Below, in pieces: positions 6,355 through 14,654 of a stretch of 64,000 nt of DNA. This DNA is from Armatimonadota bacterium (GTDB taxonomy: Bacteria > Armatimonadota > Fimbriimonadia > Fimbriimonadales > GBS-DC): NCBI GenBank assembly GCA_013359125.1, contig JABWCR010000015.1, positions 1 to 64,000 on the forward strand, in the 5' to 3' direction. The notes under the pieces were generated by a model. The model saw only the letters and a list, made by a program, of their open reading frames with translations, ran no database searches and was not told the DNA's origin. Each line of letters begins with the position of its first letter. Within the stretch, counting starts at the first letter, position 1. Both the position numbers and the translations under genes were made by a program.

Positions 6355-7590
6355 ATGACCGCGATCAAGCGCAAAGGACTGCTCCTTATCGGCGACGGAA
6401 TGAGCGACCGCCCCATCGAATCCCTTGGCGGCAAGACACCGCTCGAAGCCGCTATCGCTCCCCACATGGATCGATTGGCACGGGAAGGCGAATGCGGATT
6501 GATGGATCCCATTTCGCCGGGCATTCGGGTCGGATCGGACACTGGGCACCTGGCGCTCTTGGGTTACGATGCCCGAGCCGTCTACACAGGTCGGGGCCCG
6601 TTCGAGGCGTTGGGGATCGGATTGGACGTGAAGGGCGGCGACGTGGCCTTTCGATGCAATTTCAGCACGATCGACGAGAACGGCATTGTGATCGATCGGC
6701 GCGCCGGACGGATCGAGGAAGGGACTGCGGAACTGGCGGCCGCCATGGACGGATTGACGATCGAGGGCGTCGAGTGCTTCTTCAAAGAGTCGGTCGCGCA
6801 CAGGGGCGCGCTGGCTTTGCGCGGCGAGGGTCTCAGTCCGGCAGTCAGCGATGCCGACCCGCACCAAGAGGGATTGGCGGTCAGTTCTTGCGAACCTCTT
6901 GCGCCGGGGGCTGACAAAACTGCCCGAGTCATCAATGCCTTTGTGCAGGCATCTATCGAACGGTTAAGAGATCATCCCGTAAACAGAAAGAGAATTGAGG
7001 CTGGATTGCGACCGGCCAACGTGATTTTGCCGAGGGGGGCGGGCGTCGCGCCGAGCATTCAGGATTTCGGACAATTGCACGGCGTCAAGGCGGCGGCTGT
7101 GGTCGAAACCGGTCTCATCCGTGGCATTGCGCGGTTTGTAGGGATGGAGACGTATCACGCACCGGGCACGACAGGCGGGCTCGATTCCGACCTTATGAGC
7201 ATGGCGACCGCAGTCAACGACGCGCTGGATCGGCACGACTTTGTGCTGTGCAACGTGAAGGGCCCCGACTTGTGCGGACACGACAACCAACCCGAAAAGA
7301 AAGTTGAGATGATTGAGCGCATGGATGCGATGTTGAAGGCGATCATGGAGCGGTCAAAGGGTCGGATTTACATCTGTCTGACGGCCGATCACTCGACCCC
7401 GTGCAGCGTGGGCGACCATTCGGGCGATCCGGTGGCGTTTGCGCTTTGGGGGCCCGATTTGCGCGGCGACGATTGCACGGCCTATCACGAGCGAGCCTGT
7501 GCGAAAGGGTCTATCGGTCGGATTCGGGGCGCGGACATTGTGCCCATGATGATGCAGCTGATGGGCTTTGCGGAGAAGTTTGGCGCATGA
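6355..7590 (+). CDS. apgM: 2,3-bisphosphoglycerate-independent phosphoglycerate mutase, archaeal type
   Basis: Interconverts 3- and 2-phosphoglycerate in glycolysis and gluconeogenesis. The 411-residue length fits the archaeal-type (ApgM) group of the alkaline phosphatase superfamily, not the longer GpmI type. Visible family motifs are LLIGDGMSDRP (N-terminal metal site), GSDTGHLALLGYD near residue 63 with the phospho-acceptor residue, GRGPFEALG, and C-terminal TADHSTPC and VGDHSGDPV metal ligands. ATG 6355 is preferred to TTG 6337, which lies in the terminator T-run. It heads a tightly overlapping run with the C39-like, NlpC/P60 and prfA genes. Confidence 0.93.
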   Translation: MTAIKRKGLLLIGDGMSDRPIESLGGKTPLEAAIAPHMDRLAREGECGLMDPISPGIRVGSDTGHLALLGYDARAVYTGRGPFEALGIGLDVKGGDVAFRCNFSTIDENGIVIDRRAGRIEEGTAELAAAMDGLTIEGVECFFKESVAHRGALALRGEGLSPAVSDADPHQEGLAVSSCEPLAPGADKTARVINAFVQASIERLRDHPVNRKRIEAGLRPANVILPRGAGVAPSIQDFGQLHGVKAAAVVETGLIRGIARFVGMETYHAPGTTGGLDSDLMSMATAVNDALDRHDFVLCNVKGPDLCGHDNQPEKKVEMIERMDAMLKAIMERSKGRIYICLTADHSTPCSVGDHSGDPVAFALWGPDLRGDDCTAYHERACAKGSIGRIRGADIVPMMMQLMGFAEKFGA

Positions 7591-8567
7591 TCTTCGTCCT
7601 GGCGATGATTTTGGAGCTCGCGCAGCCTATCCGCTCGATGCTGGCGCATGTGCCGGACGCCAAAGCGAATTGGACTTCGAACGAGATCGACGCAGGCATC
7701 GAGTGGGACGAACTGATCGTCTCGTGGAATGCGACTCTGGGCGATGGCGCCGGTCTGTCGATAGAAGTTGCGCCGCACATCGACGGACAAGAGCCTCGCT
7801 GGTTTGTAATGGGCCGCTGGTCGCACGATCCCTTGCAACATCCGCGCGAGAGCGTCAAGAATCAGGATAACGAGATGGGCCGGGTCGATACGGATGTCTT
7901 AGTCCTTAAACGCCCCGCTCGCAAGGCGCGGGTACGGATTACGGCGACCGGCGAGGCGAGCATCAAGGGTCTTTGGCTTTCGTTCTTCAATAGTCGGGCG
8001 GCTTTTGACGCCGAATCTTCGAATCGAGAAGCGTGGGGAAAGGTTATCGAGGCCCCGATCAAACGTCAGACCGATTATGAGGGCGGACGGGTGTGGTGCA
8101 GTCCAACCTGCGTCTCGATGGCGCTGGGCTACTGGGCAAAGAAGCTGGATCGGCCCGCGCTCAATATCGATGTGCCGGAGATCGCCAAGGCCGTGCACGA
8201 TCCCGTTTGGGACGGCACGGGCAACTGGCCTTTCAATACGGCCTTTGCCGGTTCCCTGCCTGGAATGAGCGCCTACGTGCATCGTCTCAGCAGCATCAAA
8301 GAGTTGGAAGATTCCATCTTGCAAGGCCGGCCGATTGTTCTATCGGTCAATTATCGGCTCTTGAAGGGTGGAGACGCGCCGGATCAGAGCGGCCATTTAG
8401 TAATGCTGGTGGGTTTTGACGAAAAAGGCGATGCGATCATACACGATCCCTGGTTTGACCGCGACAAGGGCGAAAACGGTCGGCGAACAATCCCTCGAAA
8501 AGCGCTTTTGTCGGGTTGGGGCGCAAGCAAGCACACGGTCTACGCGATCCGGCCCGATGTGCAATAA
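7587..8567 (+). CDS. C39-like cysteine peptidase family protein, probably exported
   Basis: A 326-residue protein with a hydrophobic N-terminus (MIFVLAMILELAQP) that could be a signal or anchor. A beta-rich region (about 20-150) precedes a C39-type papain-fold domain (about 160-320). The likely catalytic Cys is in CSPTCVSMALGYW near residue 172, with His in GHLVMLVGFD near 272 and Asp in IHDPWFD near 288. It resembles the Peptidase_C39_2 group, many members of which have unknown substrates. The start overlaps the apgM stop (ATGA) and its stop overlaps the next start (TAATG), so translation is coupled. A cell-wall or protein-processing role is inference. Confidence 0.82.
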   Translation: MIFVLAMILELAQPIRSMLAHVPDAKANWTSNEIDAGIEWDELIVSWNATLGDGAGLSIEVAPHIDGQEPRWFVMGRWSHDPLQHPRESVKNQDNEMGRVDTDVLVLKRPARKARVRITATGEASIKGLWLSFFNSRAAFDAESSNREAWGKVIEAPIKRQTDYEGGRVWCSPTCVSMALGYWAKKLDRPALNIDVPEIAKAVHDPVWDGTGNWPFNTAFAGSLPGMSAYVHRLSSIKELEDSILQGRPIVLSVNYRLLKGGDAPDQSGHLVMLVGFDEKGDAIIHDPWFDRDKGENGRRTIPRKALLSGWGASKHTVYAIRPDVQ

Positions 8568-9292
8568 TGAATCTTAGGATCATGCAGCAAAATCGGCAGG
8601 AAAATTATCGCTTTGGCGCAGGCGCCAACCCATCCTCGCGCTCGGCAGACCGCACTTCGTTGAACGTTCCAAGCAACAACAGCGGCTATACGACGCATGT
8701 GATCGGTCGGCTGGGCGAAACGGTTCGGGAGACGCCGATCTTAGCCAAGCGAAACCCCGGTTCGCGAGTCTATTGCCGGGTTGCCAAGAACTACAATCTC
8801 TTTATCAAGCAAACGGTTTCGGGCTGGCATGGCGTGGTGATGGCTGACGGACGCCTGGGCTGGACGCCGACTTCGCACCTTCGGATGACCGGATACGAAG
8901 TTACCTACAATTTGCCAAGAGGCGTCGATCCGAACCACATCACCCGATTGGCCAATCAATACGCCGGGGTCAAGTATCGCTGGGGCGGCAACAATCCGGC
9001 CACCGGGCTTGATTGCTCTGGGTTTGTTAAGCTTATTTTCGAACAACAGGGGATCCAACTTCCGCGCAAGGCCTCTCAGCAGGCATTGAAAGGCACGACG
9101 ATCCATCGCTTCGAAGACATGCGCCCAGGCGACCGAGTTTACTTTGCGGTCAAGCGCGGCGAGATCGATCACACGGGCATCTACATTGGGGACGGTTATT
9201 TTGTGCACAGCGCTCGAAGCCGAGGCGGCGTTTCGGTCGATCACTTGAGCCACCCCACCTATCGTCGGTCGTTGGTGGTCGTTAAGCGTTGA
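8567..9292 (+). CDS. NlpC/P60 family peptidoglycan hydrolase with SH3-like domain
   Basis: The 241-residue protein pairs an SH3-like region (about 50-115; VYCRVAKNYNLFI, then GWTPTSHLRMTGYE) with a C-terminal NlpC/P60 domain (about 120-240). The catalytic Cys lies in GLDCSGFVKLIF near residue 149 and His in IDHTGIYIGDGYFVHS near 204. Such enzymes usually cleave gamma-D-Glu-diamino acid bonds in peptidoglycan stems. No clear signal peptide is visible from ATG 8567 or from the alternative ATG 8582, so export is unclear. It is sandwiched by overlap between the C39-like gene and prfA. Confidence 0.85.
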   Translation: MNLRIMQQNRQENYRFGAGANPSSRSADRTSLNVPSNNSGYTTHVIGRLGETVRETPILAKRNPGSRVYCRVAKNYNLFIKQTVSGWHGVVMADGRLGWTPTSHLRMTGYEVTYNLPRGVDPNHITRLANQYAGVKYRWGGNNPATGLDCSGFVKLIFEQQGIQLPRKASQQALKGTTIHRFEDMRPGDRVYFAVKRGEIDHTGIYIGDGYFVHSARSRGGVSVDHLSHPTYRRSLVVVKR

Positions 9293-10371
9293 AGGCGGAG
9301 AAACTCGAACAGAAGCTCCGGGAAACGGTCGATCGATTCTATGCGATAGAAAAGGAGCTCGGCACGCCGGAGGTCGCTACTAATCCCGCCGAACTTCAGC
9401 GTTTGGGCAAGTTGCATTCAGAGCTTGCGCCGATCGTACAGAAGTTTTCGGAGTACCAAACCGCCCAAAAAAGCATCGAAGAAGCGAAAGCGCTGGTCGA
9501 ATCGGGCAGCGACCCGGACCTAACTGCGCTCGCCGAAGAGGAGCTAGAGCGGTTGGCGCCGCGAGCCGAAGAGCTAATGCGCGAGCTTCAGCTAATGCTT
9601 CTGCCTAAGGACCCGAACGACGACAAGAACGTTCTGATCGAGATTCGCGCCGGCACAGGCGGCGAAGAAGCGGGCATCTTTGCGGGAGATTTGCTGAGGA
9701 TGTACATGCGCTATGCCGAGCGGCGCGGATGGAAACCCGAGGTGTTGGAGGCCGTCGCGAGCGACCTGAACGGCTTCAAAGAGGTTATCTTAGGCGTTGC
9801 GGGCCAGGGCGCCTATAGCGAATTGAAGCATGAATCGGGCGTGCATCGCGTCCAGAGAGTGCCGGCCACAGAGAGCAGCGGGCGCATTCACACGTCTGCT
9901 GCGACGGTCGCCGTACTGCCCGAAGCAGAAGAGGTGGACGTTACGATTCACCCGGACGATCTGGAGATCGATACCTACCGCTCTTCGGGCGCTGGCGGAC
10001 AGAGCGTGCAGAAGAACGAGACGGCCATTCGCATTCTCCATAAGCCAACTGGCCTGGTCGTAACGTGCCAAGACGAGCGCAGTCAGCTTCAGAACCGCGA
10101 GCGGGCGATGCGGATGCTGCGATCTCGCCTATACGAGATGCAACAGCGCCAGCAGCAAGAGGAGCGAGCCGCCTCAAGAAAAAGCCAAGTGGGGAGCGGC
10201 GACCGGAGCGAAAAGATTCGGACGTACAACTTTCCCGACCGTCGCGTTACCGATCATCGAGTTGGCGTTACGCTCCACGACCTGGACGGCGTGATGGACG
10301 GCGCGATTCAGCCTTTGTTGGACGCGCTTCGTCAGGACGAGCAGGCCAAGCGGCTGGACGAGATCGCGTAA
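9289..10371 (+). CDS. prfA: Peptide chain release factor 1
   Basis: Recognises UAA and UAG stop codons and triggers peptide release. The 360-residue length is standard. The codon-recognition PxT element is present (VPATESSGRIHTS, near residue 183) and the catalytic GGQ is in SSGAGGQSVQKNE near residue 235. The TTG start at 9289 overlaps the NlpC/P60 stop (TTGA). RF1 homology begins at once (KAEKLEQKLRETVDRF), so this start is credible. It ends 6 nt from the convergent prfB stop, placing both release factor genes tail to tail. Confidence 0.96.
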   Translation: MKAEKLEQKLRETVDRFYAIEKELGTPEVATNPAELQRLGKLHSELAPIVQKFSEYQTAQKSIEEAKALVESGSDPDLTALAEEELERLAPRAEELMRELQLMLLPKDPNDDKNVLIEIRAGTGGEEAGIFAGDLLRMYMRYAERRGWKPEVLEAVASDLNGFKEVILGVAGQGAYSELKHESGVHRVQRVPATESSGRIHTSAATVAVLPEAEEVDVTIHPDDLEIDTYRSSGAGGQSVQKNETAIRILHKPTGLVVTCQDERSQLQNRERAMRMLRSRLYEMQQRQQQEERAASRKSQVGSGDRSEKIRTYNFPDRRVTDHRVGVTLHDLDGVMDGAIQPLLDALRQDEQAKRLDEIA

Positions 10372-10377
10372 ATCGGC

Positions 10378-11482
10378 CTACTTTCGCGCGCTCCAGCGCA
10401 GATAGCTCTCGATAAAGTCGTCGATCTCGCCATCAAGCACGGCCAACACATTGCCTGTCTCGTAGTCGGTACGATGATCTTTTACCAGCGTGTAAGGCTG
10501 CATGACGTAAGATCGAATCTGGTGTCCCCATTCGGCCGATACGTTCTCGCCCTTGATCTGCGCCATCTTGGCTTCCTGTTCGCGACGCTGATGCTCGGCC
10601 AGCCTAGAGGCCAACACGCGCATGGCGACGACCTTATTCTGATGCTGGCTGCGCTCGCTCTGAGAGGTCGCGATGATGCCGGTCGGCACGTGCGTGATTC
10701 GGACCGCCGAATCGGTCTTGTTGACGTGCTGGCCGCCCGCGCCGCCCGCTCGGTAGGTATCGATCTTCAAGTCGTCGGGGTTGATCGCAACGTCGCTCTC
10801 TTCGACCTGCGGCATCACCTCGACCTTGACGAAAGAGGTATGGCGACGGCTATTGGCGTCGTAAGGCGAAATGCGGACTAAACGGTGTACGCCGTGCTCC
10901 GACTTCAGATAGCCATAGGCCAAGTTGCCTTCTATCAGGATGCCGACGCTGCGGTACCCGGTTACGTCGCCCGGCGATTCGTCCACGATCTCGGCGCGAT
11001 AACCGTTGCGCTGCGCCCATCGAAGGTAGATGCGCAACAGCATCTGCGCCCAGTCGCAGGCCTCCGTGCCGCCTGCGCCCGCGTTGATCTCGACCAATGC
11101 GTTCGATCGGTCGTACTCTCCGCTCAGCAACGTCAGGGCGTCCACTCGATCGACTTCCCTGCTAAAGGCCTGGGCCTGCTCGGCGACTTCTTGAGCCATC
11201 TCGGGCTGGTCTTCGGCTTGGAGCAGTTCGATCCAGTCCGTCAGTTCTTGCCCCTGTGCGGATAGGCGCTCCCACGGCTCCAAGATCGCCCTGAGCCGGG
11301 AAAGCTCCTGCATTTTCTTCTGGGCATCGGCGGCATCGGACCAAAAGTCTGCGGACTGCGATTCGGCTTCGAGTCGCTCGATTTCGGCTTTCAGGCGGGG
11401 GACGTCAAAGATGCTCCCCGATCGCGCTCAGGCGTCGGCGAGCCTCCGAAAGGGGTTCTGCAAGGGATGCGACTTCGATCAT
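10378..11482 (-). CDS. prfB: Peptide chain release factor 2, programmed +1 frameshift
   Basis: Recognises UAA and UGA stops. It must be read in two pieces: codons 1-25 from ATG 11482 to 11408, then +1 past base 11407, then 11406 to 10378, giving 367 residues. The shift site on the minus strand reads GGGGAG-CAT-CTT-TGA-C at 11419-11404. This has the internal Shine-Dalgarno-like stretch, the slippery CTT and an in-frame UGA, as in the classical autoregulated prfB. After the shift, RF2 sequence continues (LDVPRLKAEIERLEAES). The GGQ motif is in AGGAGGQHVNKTD; the stop-recognition tripeptide reads SPY rather than the usual SPF. The ATG lies 10 nt after a GGTATAAT box. Confidence 0.95.
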
Positions 11483-11492
11483 GCTGTTCAAA

Positions 11493-11500
11493 ATTATACC
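11493..11500 (-). promoter_or_regulatory. -10 box GGTATAAT of prfB
   Basis: A minus-strand box 10 nt upstream of ATG 11482, predicting a leader of only about 3-4 nt. It faces the mqnC box 12 nt away. Confidence 0.6.
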
Positions 11501-11512
11501 AAATCGAGCGCG

Positions 11513-11520
11513 GGTATAAT
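11513..11520 (+). promoter_or_regulatory. -10 box GGTATAAT of mqnC
   Basis: A plus-strand box only 6 nt before GTG 11527, consistent with a leaderless mRNA. The prfB and mqnC boxes face away from each other within 28 nt, so the two promoters overlap and their RNA polymerases probably compete. Confidence 0.65.
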
Positions 11521-11526
11521 CTCGGC

Positions 11527-12615
11527 GTGTCCGCAACCCTGTCGCCGCCCTCGCAGATAGAAGCCATCGCCGAGAAGGTCCTAGCCGGCCAGCGCCTGTC
11601 TTTTGACGATGGTTTGGCACTGTTTAGCCATCCGAATCTGATCGATTTGTCGTCGCTGGCGCACCACCGGCGAATGGCGCTCAACCCCCAGCCGGTCGTT
11701 ACCTATGTCATCGGGCGAATCATCAACTATACCAACGTTTGCTGGGTGCGCTGCAAGTTTTGCTCGTTCTATCGACCGCCCAAGCATGGCGAAGGCTATA
11801 CGCTGAGCAATGAGGAGATTCTGGCCAAGATCGGCGAACTGGTCGAGCGAAACGGCACCGAGTGCCTGATTCAAGGCGGGCTGAACCCGAAGCTGAAGAT
11901 CGACTACTATGAAGACCTCTTCAGTCAGATTAAATCTGCCTATCCGTCTGTGCTCATTCATGGACTTTCGCCCGCTGAGATTCTCTACGTCGCCCACATC
12001 TCCAAATTGAGCGTGCCCGAGGCCCTCCAACGGCTGAAGGCAGCCGGCATGAACTCGGTTCCGGGCGCCGGAGGCGAGATTCTGGTCGATCGGGTTCGGC
12101 AGCAGATCGCCCCGTACAAGGACACCGCGCAAGAGTGGCTGGACTTTATGGAGGAGTGCCATGACCAAGGGATGAAGAGCACGGCCAGCATGATGTTCGG
12201 CCATGTGGAGACGATCGAAGATCGCCTGGAGCATCTGATCAAGGTGCGCGAACTTCAGGATAAGACAGGCGGCTTCACGGCGTTCGTGTGCTGGAACTTT
12301 CAGCCTGAGGGCACCGATCTACCTATCGAAAAGAAGGCGACTTCCTTTGACTATCTGAGGACAGTGGCCGTTGCGCGATTGATGTTGGACAATGTGCCCC
12401 ATCTTCAGGCCAGCATCTTGACGCAGGGGCCGAAAATCGCCCAACTGTCGCTCCGTTATGGCGTGGATGACCTGGGTTCGACCATGATCGAAGAGAACGT
12501 CGTTTCGGCGCAAGGGAGCAAGTTCATCTTGACCGAGCAGGAGATTGAGCGGCTGGTTCGAGACGCAGGCTTCGAGCCGCGCTGTCGAAACACTCGATAC
12601 GAGCTGCTCGACTGA
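11527..12615 (+). CDS. mqnC: Cyclic dehypoxanthinyl futalosine synthase (radical SAM)
   Basis: Cyclises dehypoxanthinyl futalosine in the futalosine route to menaquinone. The 362-residue protein has the radical SAM CX3CX2C cluster motif in VCWVRCKFCSFYRPP near residue 78. MqnC-typical stretches include LSPAEILYVAHISKLSVPEA, PGAGGEILVDRVR and MMFGHVETIEDRLEHL. GTG 11527 is chosen because it follows the -10 box by 6 nt; extending upstream would run through the promoter. Other mqn genes are not in the window. It is followed after 6 nt by an ABC ATPase gene, so the three plus-strand genes to 14576 are probably one operon. Confidence 0.93.
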   Translation: MSATLSPPSQIEAIAEKVLAGQRLSFDDGLALFSHPNLIDLSSLAHHRRMALNPQPVVTYVIGRIINYTNVCWVRCKFCSFYRPPKHGEGYTLSNEEILAKIGELVERNGTECLIQGGLNPKLKIDYYEDLFSQIKSAYPSVLIHGLSPAEILYVAHISKLSVPEALQRLKAAGMNSVPGAGGEILVDRVRQQIAPYKDTAQEWLDFMEECHDQGMKSTASMMFGHVETIEDRLEHLIKVRELQDKTGGFTAFVCWNFQPEGTDLPIEKKATSFDYLRTVAVARLMLDNVPHLQASILTQGPKIAQLSLRYGVDDLGSTMIEENVVSAQGSKFILTEQEIERLVRDAGFEPRCRNTRYELLD

Positions 12616-12621
12616 TCGCCC

Positions 12622-13617
12622 ATGGCCGTTATACGGGTCGAGAACCTCAGCAAGACCTATTTCACCCACAAGCGCCAACCGGGGGTCGGCGGCGCCATCG
12701 TCAGCCTTTTCAAAAGGGAGAAAGAGGCAAAGCCTGCGGTCAAAAGCATCAACTTTAGCATCGAAGAGGGGGAACTGGTCGGGTTCTTGGGTCCCAACGG
12801 CGCAGGCAAGACCACGACGCTGAAGATGCTGGCAGGCATCATCTTTCCAACCGAGGGCCGCGCAGAAGTCCTCGGCTATGTGCCGTGGGATCACCGGCCC
12901 GAGATGCAAAGGCAGATCTCTTTGGTCGTCGGGCAAAAGATGCAACTCTGGTGGGATCTGCCGGCCTACGAATCGTTTGTCTTGCTGAAGGCGCTGTACG
13001 ACGTGCCGGACGACGTGTTTGAGAAGCGCGTGAACGAAATGGCCGAGATGTTAGAGGTCGAGAAGCTTATTCATACGCAGGTGCGGCGCATGTCATTGGG
13101 CGAGCGGATGAAGTGCGAGCTGATCGCCGCGCTCATTCACATGCCCAAAGTCGTTTTTTTGGACGAACCGACCATTGGGTTGGACGTGGTCTCGCAGAAG
13201 CGCATTCGAGACTTTCTGAAAGAGCACAATCGGCGCAACAACGCGACCATCCTGCTGACGAGCCACTATATGCAGGACGTGCAGGAGCTTTCCGAGCGGG
13301 TGATCATCATCGATCACGGCGAGTTGATCTTTGACGACACGCTGACCAAGTTGGCAGAGCGATTCAGCCCGAACAGGGCGCTCAATCTCACTTTTACAGA
13401 AGCCGTGGATCGCGCCGATTTGGAGCCCTACGGCCAGGTAATCAGATTCGAGGGCTTGCAGGCCTGCATCGAGGCGCCGAGAGAGCAGATCACGCAGACC
13501 GCGGCCCGACTGCTGGCCCAATTCCCCATCGCCGACATCGCTATCTCCGAGATAGACATCGAAGAGATCGTGCGGGACGTGTTCTCGCGCAGTTCGGCCG
13601 AGAGGGCACCGGCATGA
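12622..13617 (+). CDS. ABC transporter ATP-binding protein (ABC-2 exporter type)
   Basis: A 331-residue cytoplasmic ATPase. Walker A is GPNGAGKTTTLKML near residue 59, the signature is MSLGERMKCEL near 158, Walker B is VVFLDEPTIGLD near 178 and the H-loop is LLTSHYMQDV. The extended N-terminus and C-terminal ~80-residue domain resemble the ATPase group that partners with ABC-2 type permeases in export or resistance. No permease gene follows; pfkA overlaps its stop instead (ATGA), so the membrane partner must lie elsewhere. The substrate is unknown. Confidence 0.88.
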   Translation: MAVIRVENLSKTYFTHKRQPGVGGAIVSLFKREKEAKPAVKSINFSIEEGELVGFLGPNGAGKTTTLKMLAGIIFPTEGRAEVLGYVPWDHRPEMQRQISLVVGQKMQLWWDLPAYESFVLLKALYDVPDDVFEKRVNEMAEMLEVEKLIHTQVRRMSLGERMKCELIAALIHMPKVVFLDEPTIGLDVVSQKRIRDFLKEHNRRNNATILLTSHYMQDVQELSERVIIIDHGELIFDDTLTKLAERFSPNRALNLTFTEAVDRADLEPYGQVIRFEGLQACIEAPREQITQTAARLLAQFPIADIAISEIDIEEIVRDVFSRSSAERAPA

Positions 13618-14576
13618 AGCGGTTGGCCATCCTGACATCGGGCGGAGACGCGCCCGGCATGAATGCGGCGATTCGGGCAGTGGCGCGCACAGCGCTCGGT
13701 AACGATATCGCTCCCTATGCCGTCTATCGCGGCTACGAGGGCTTGATCAACGGCGAGATCGAACCGATGAGCACGCTCAGCGTCAGCGGCATCATCAATC
13801 GGGGCGGGACCATTCTGAGGACTTCGCGCTGCGAACGGTTCAAGACGCCGGAAGGTCAGAAGGCCGCTGCTGAGATTTTGACGAAACACGAAATCGACGC
13901 CCTGATCGTCATTGGGGGCGACGGCTCGATGCGAGGGGCTTGCGCGTTAAACGAACTGACCGGAATCAAAGTGGCGGGCCTGCCTGGCACGATCGACAAC
14001 GACATACCGGGCACGGACTACAGCATCGGCTTTGACACTGCGATCAACACCGCATTGGGCGCGATCGACCGAATTAGAGATACGGCCCACTCCCACGAGC
14101 GCGTCTTTGTGATCGAGGTGATGGGACGCAACAACGGACACATCGCGATCGAGGTGGCGATCTCGGGCGGCGCCGAAGCCGCTCTCATCCCCGAAATAGA
14201 ATTGGATATGGCGGGCCTTTCGGTCAAGCTGGACGAGTGGCAGAAGAGGGGCAAACGATCTTGTATCGTTGTCGTTGCCGAAGGCGCGCATCGAGCGACC
14301 GACGTTGAGAAGTTCTTGCGCTCCACAACGGGGTGCGACGTCCGCGCCGTGGTATTGGGATATACGCAAAGAGGCGGCAGTCCGACCGCGTTCGACCGCT
14401 CGCTGGCTACTCGCCTCGGCGCTTACGCCGTTTCAAGGCTTATCGAAGGCCATTCGAACGAGATGGCCGGCATCGCTGGCTCGCATCTCTGTTCGGTTCC
14501 CATCAGCTATGTGCAGTCGGGCTCGAAACCGGTCGATCCAGATCGGGTCAGGTTGGTCGAATCGATGGCGCTCTGA
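13614..14576 (+). CDS. pfkA: ATP-dependent 6-phosphofructokinase
   Basis: Phosphorylates fructose 6-phosphate in glycolysis. The 320 residues match the short bacterial PfkA form. The nucleotide loop SGGDAPGMNAAIR is at the N-terminus, IGGDGSMRGA near residue 102 favours ATP over pyrophosphate as donor, PGTIDNDIPGTD near 125 holds the catalytic Asp, and MGRNNGHIA near 170 replaces the common MGRxxG-A version. It starts within the ABC ATPase stop (ATGA). A gene-order link to apgM is only regional, since the two are in separate transcripts. Confidence 0.95.
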   Translation: MKRLAILTSGGDAPGMNAAIRAVARTALGNDIAPYAVYRGYEGLINGEIEPMSTLSVSGIINRGGTILRTSRCERFKTPEGQKAAAEILTKHEIDALIVIGGDGSMRGACALNELTGIKVAGLPGTIDNDIPGTDYSIGFDTAINTALGAIDRIRDTAHSHERVFVIEVMGRNNGHIAIEVAISGGAEAALIPEIELDMAGLSVKLDEWQKRGKRSCIVVVAEGAHRATDVEKFLRSTTGCDVRAVVLGYTQRGGSPTAFDRSLATRLGAYAVSRLIEGHSNEMAGIAGSHLCSVPISYVQSGSKPVDPDRVRLVESMAL

Positions 14577-14654
14577 GGGTCTTAACGGCGCGTTAATCGA
14601 ATCGCTGGTAAACTTAAGAGCCAATAAAATAAAAGCAAAGGAGGAGACGTCCCA

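Noticed and set aside
10378-11313. A shortened prfB starting at the internal ATG 11313
   Set aside because: Typical RF2 N-terminal sequence is found upstream in two frames joined by a canonical frameshift site.
14582-14596. TTAACG-GCG-CGTTAA hairpin after pfkA as a terminator
   Set aside because: Only a 6-bp stem, with no T-run following it.
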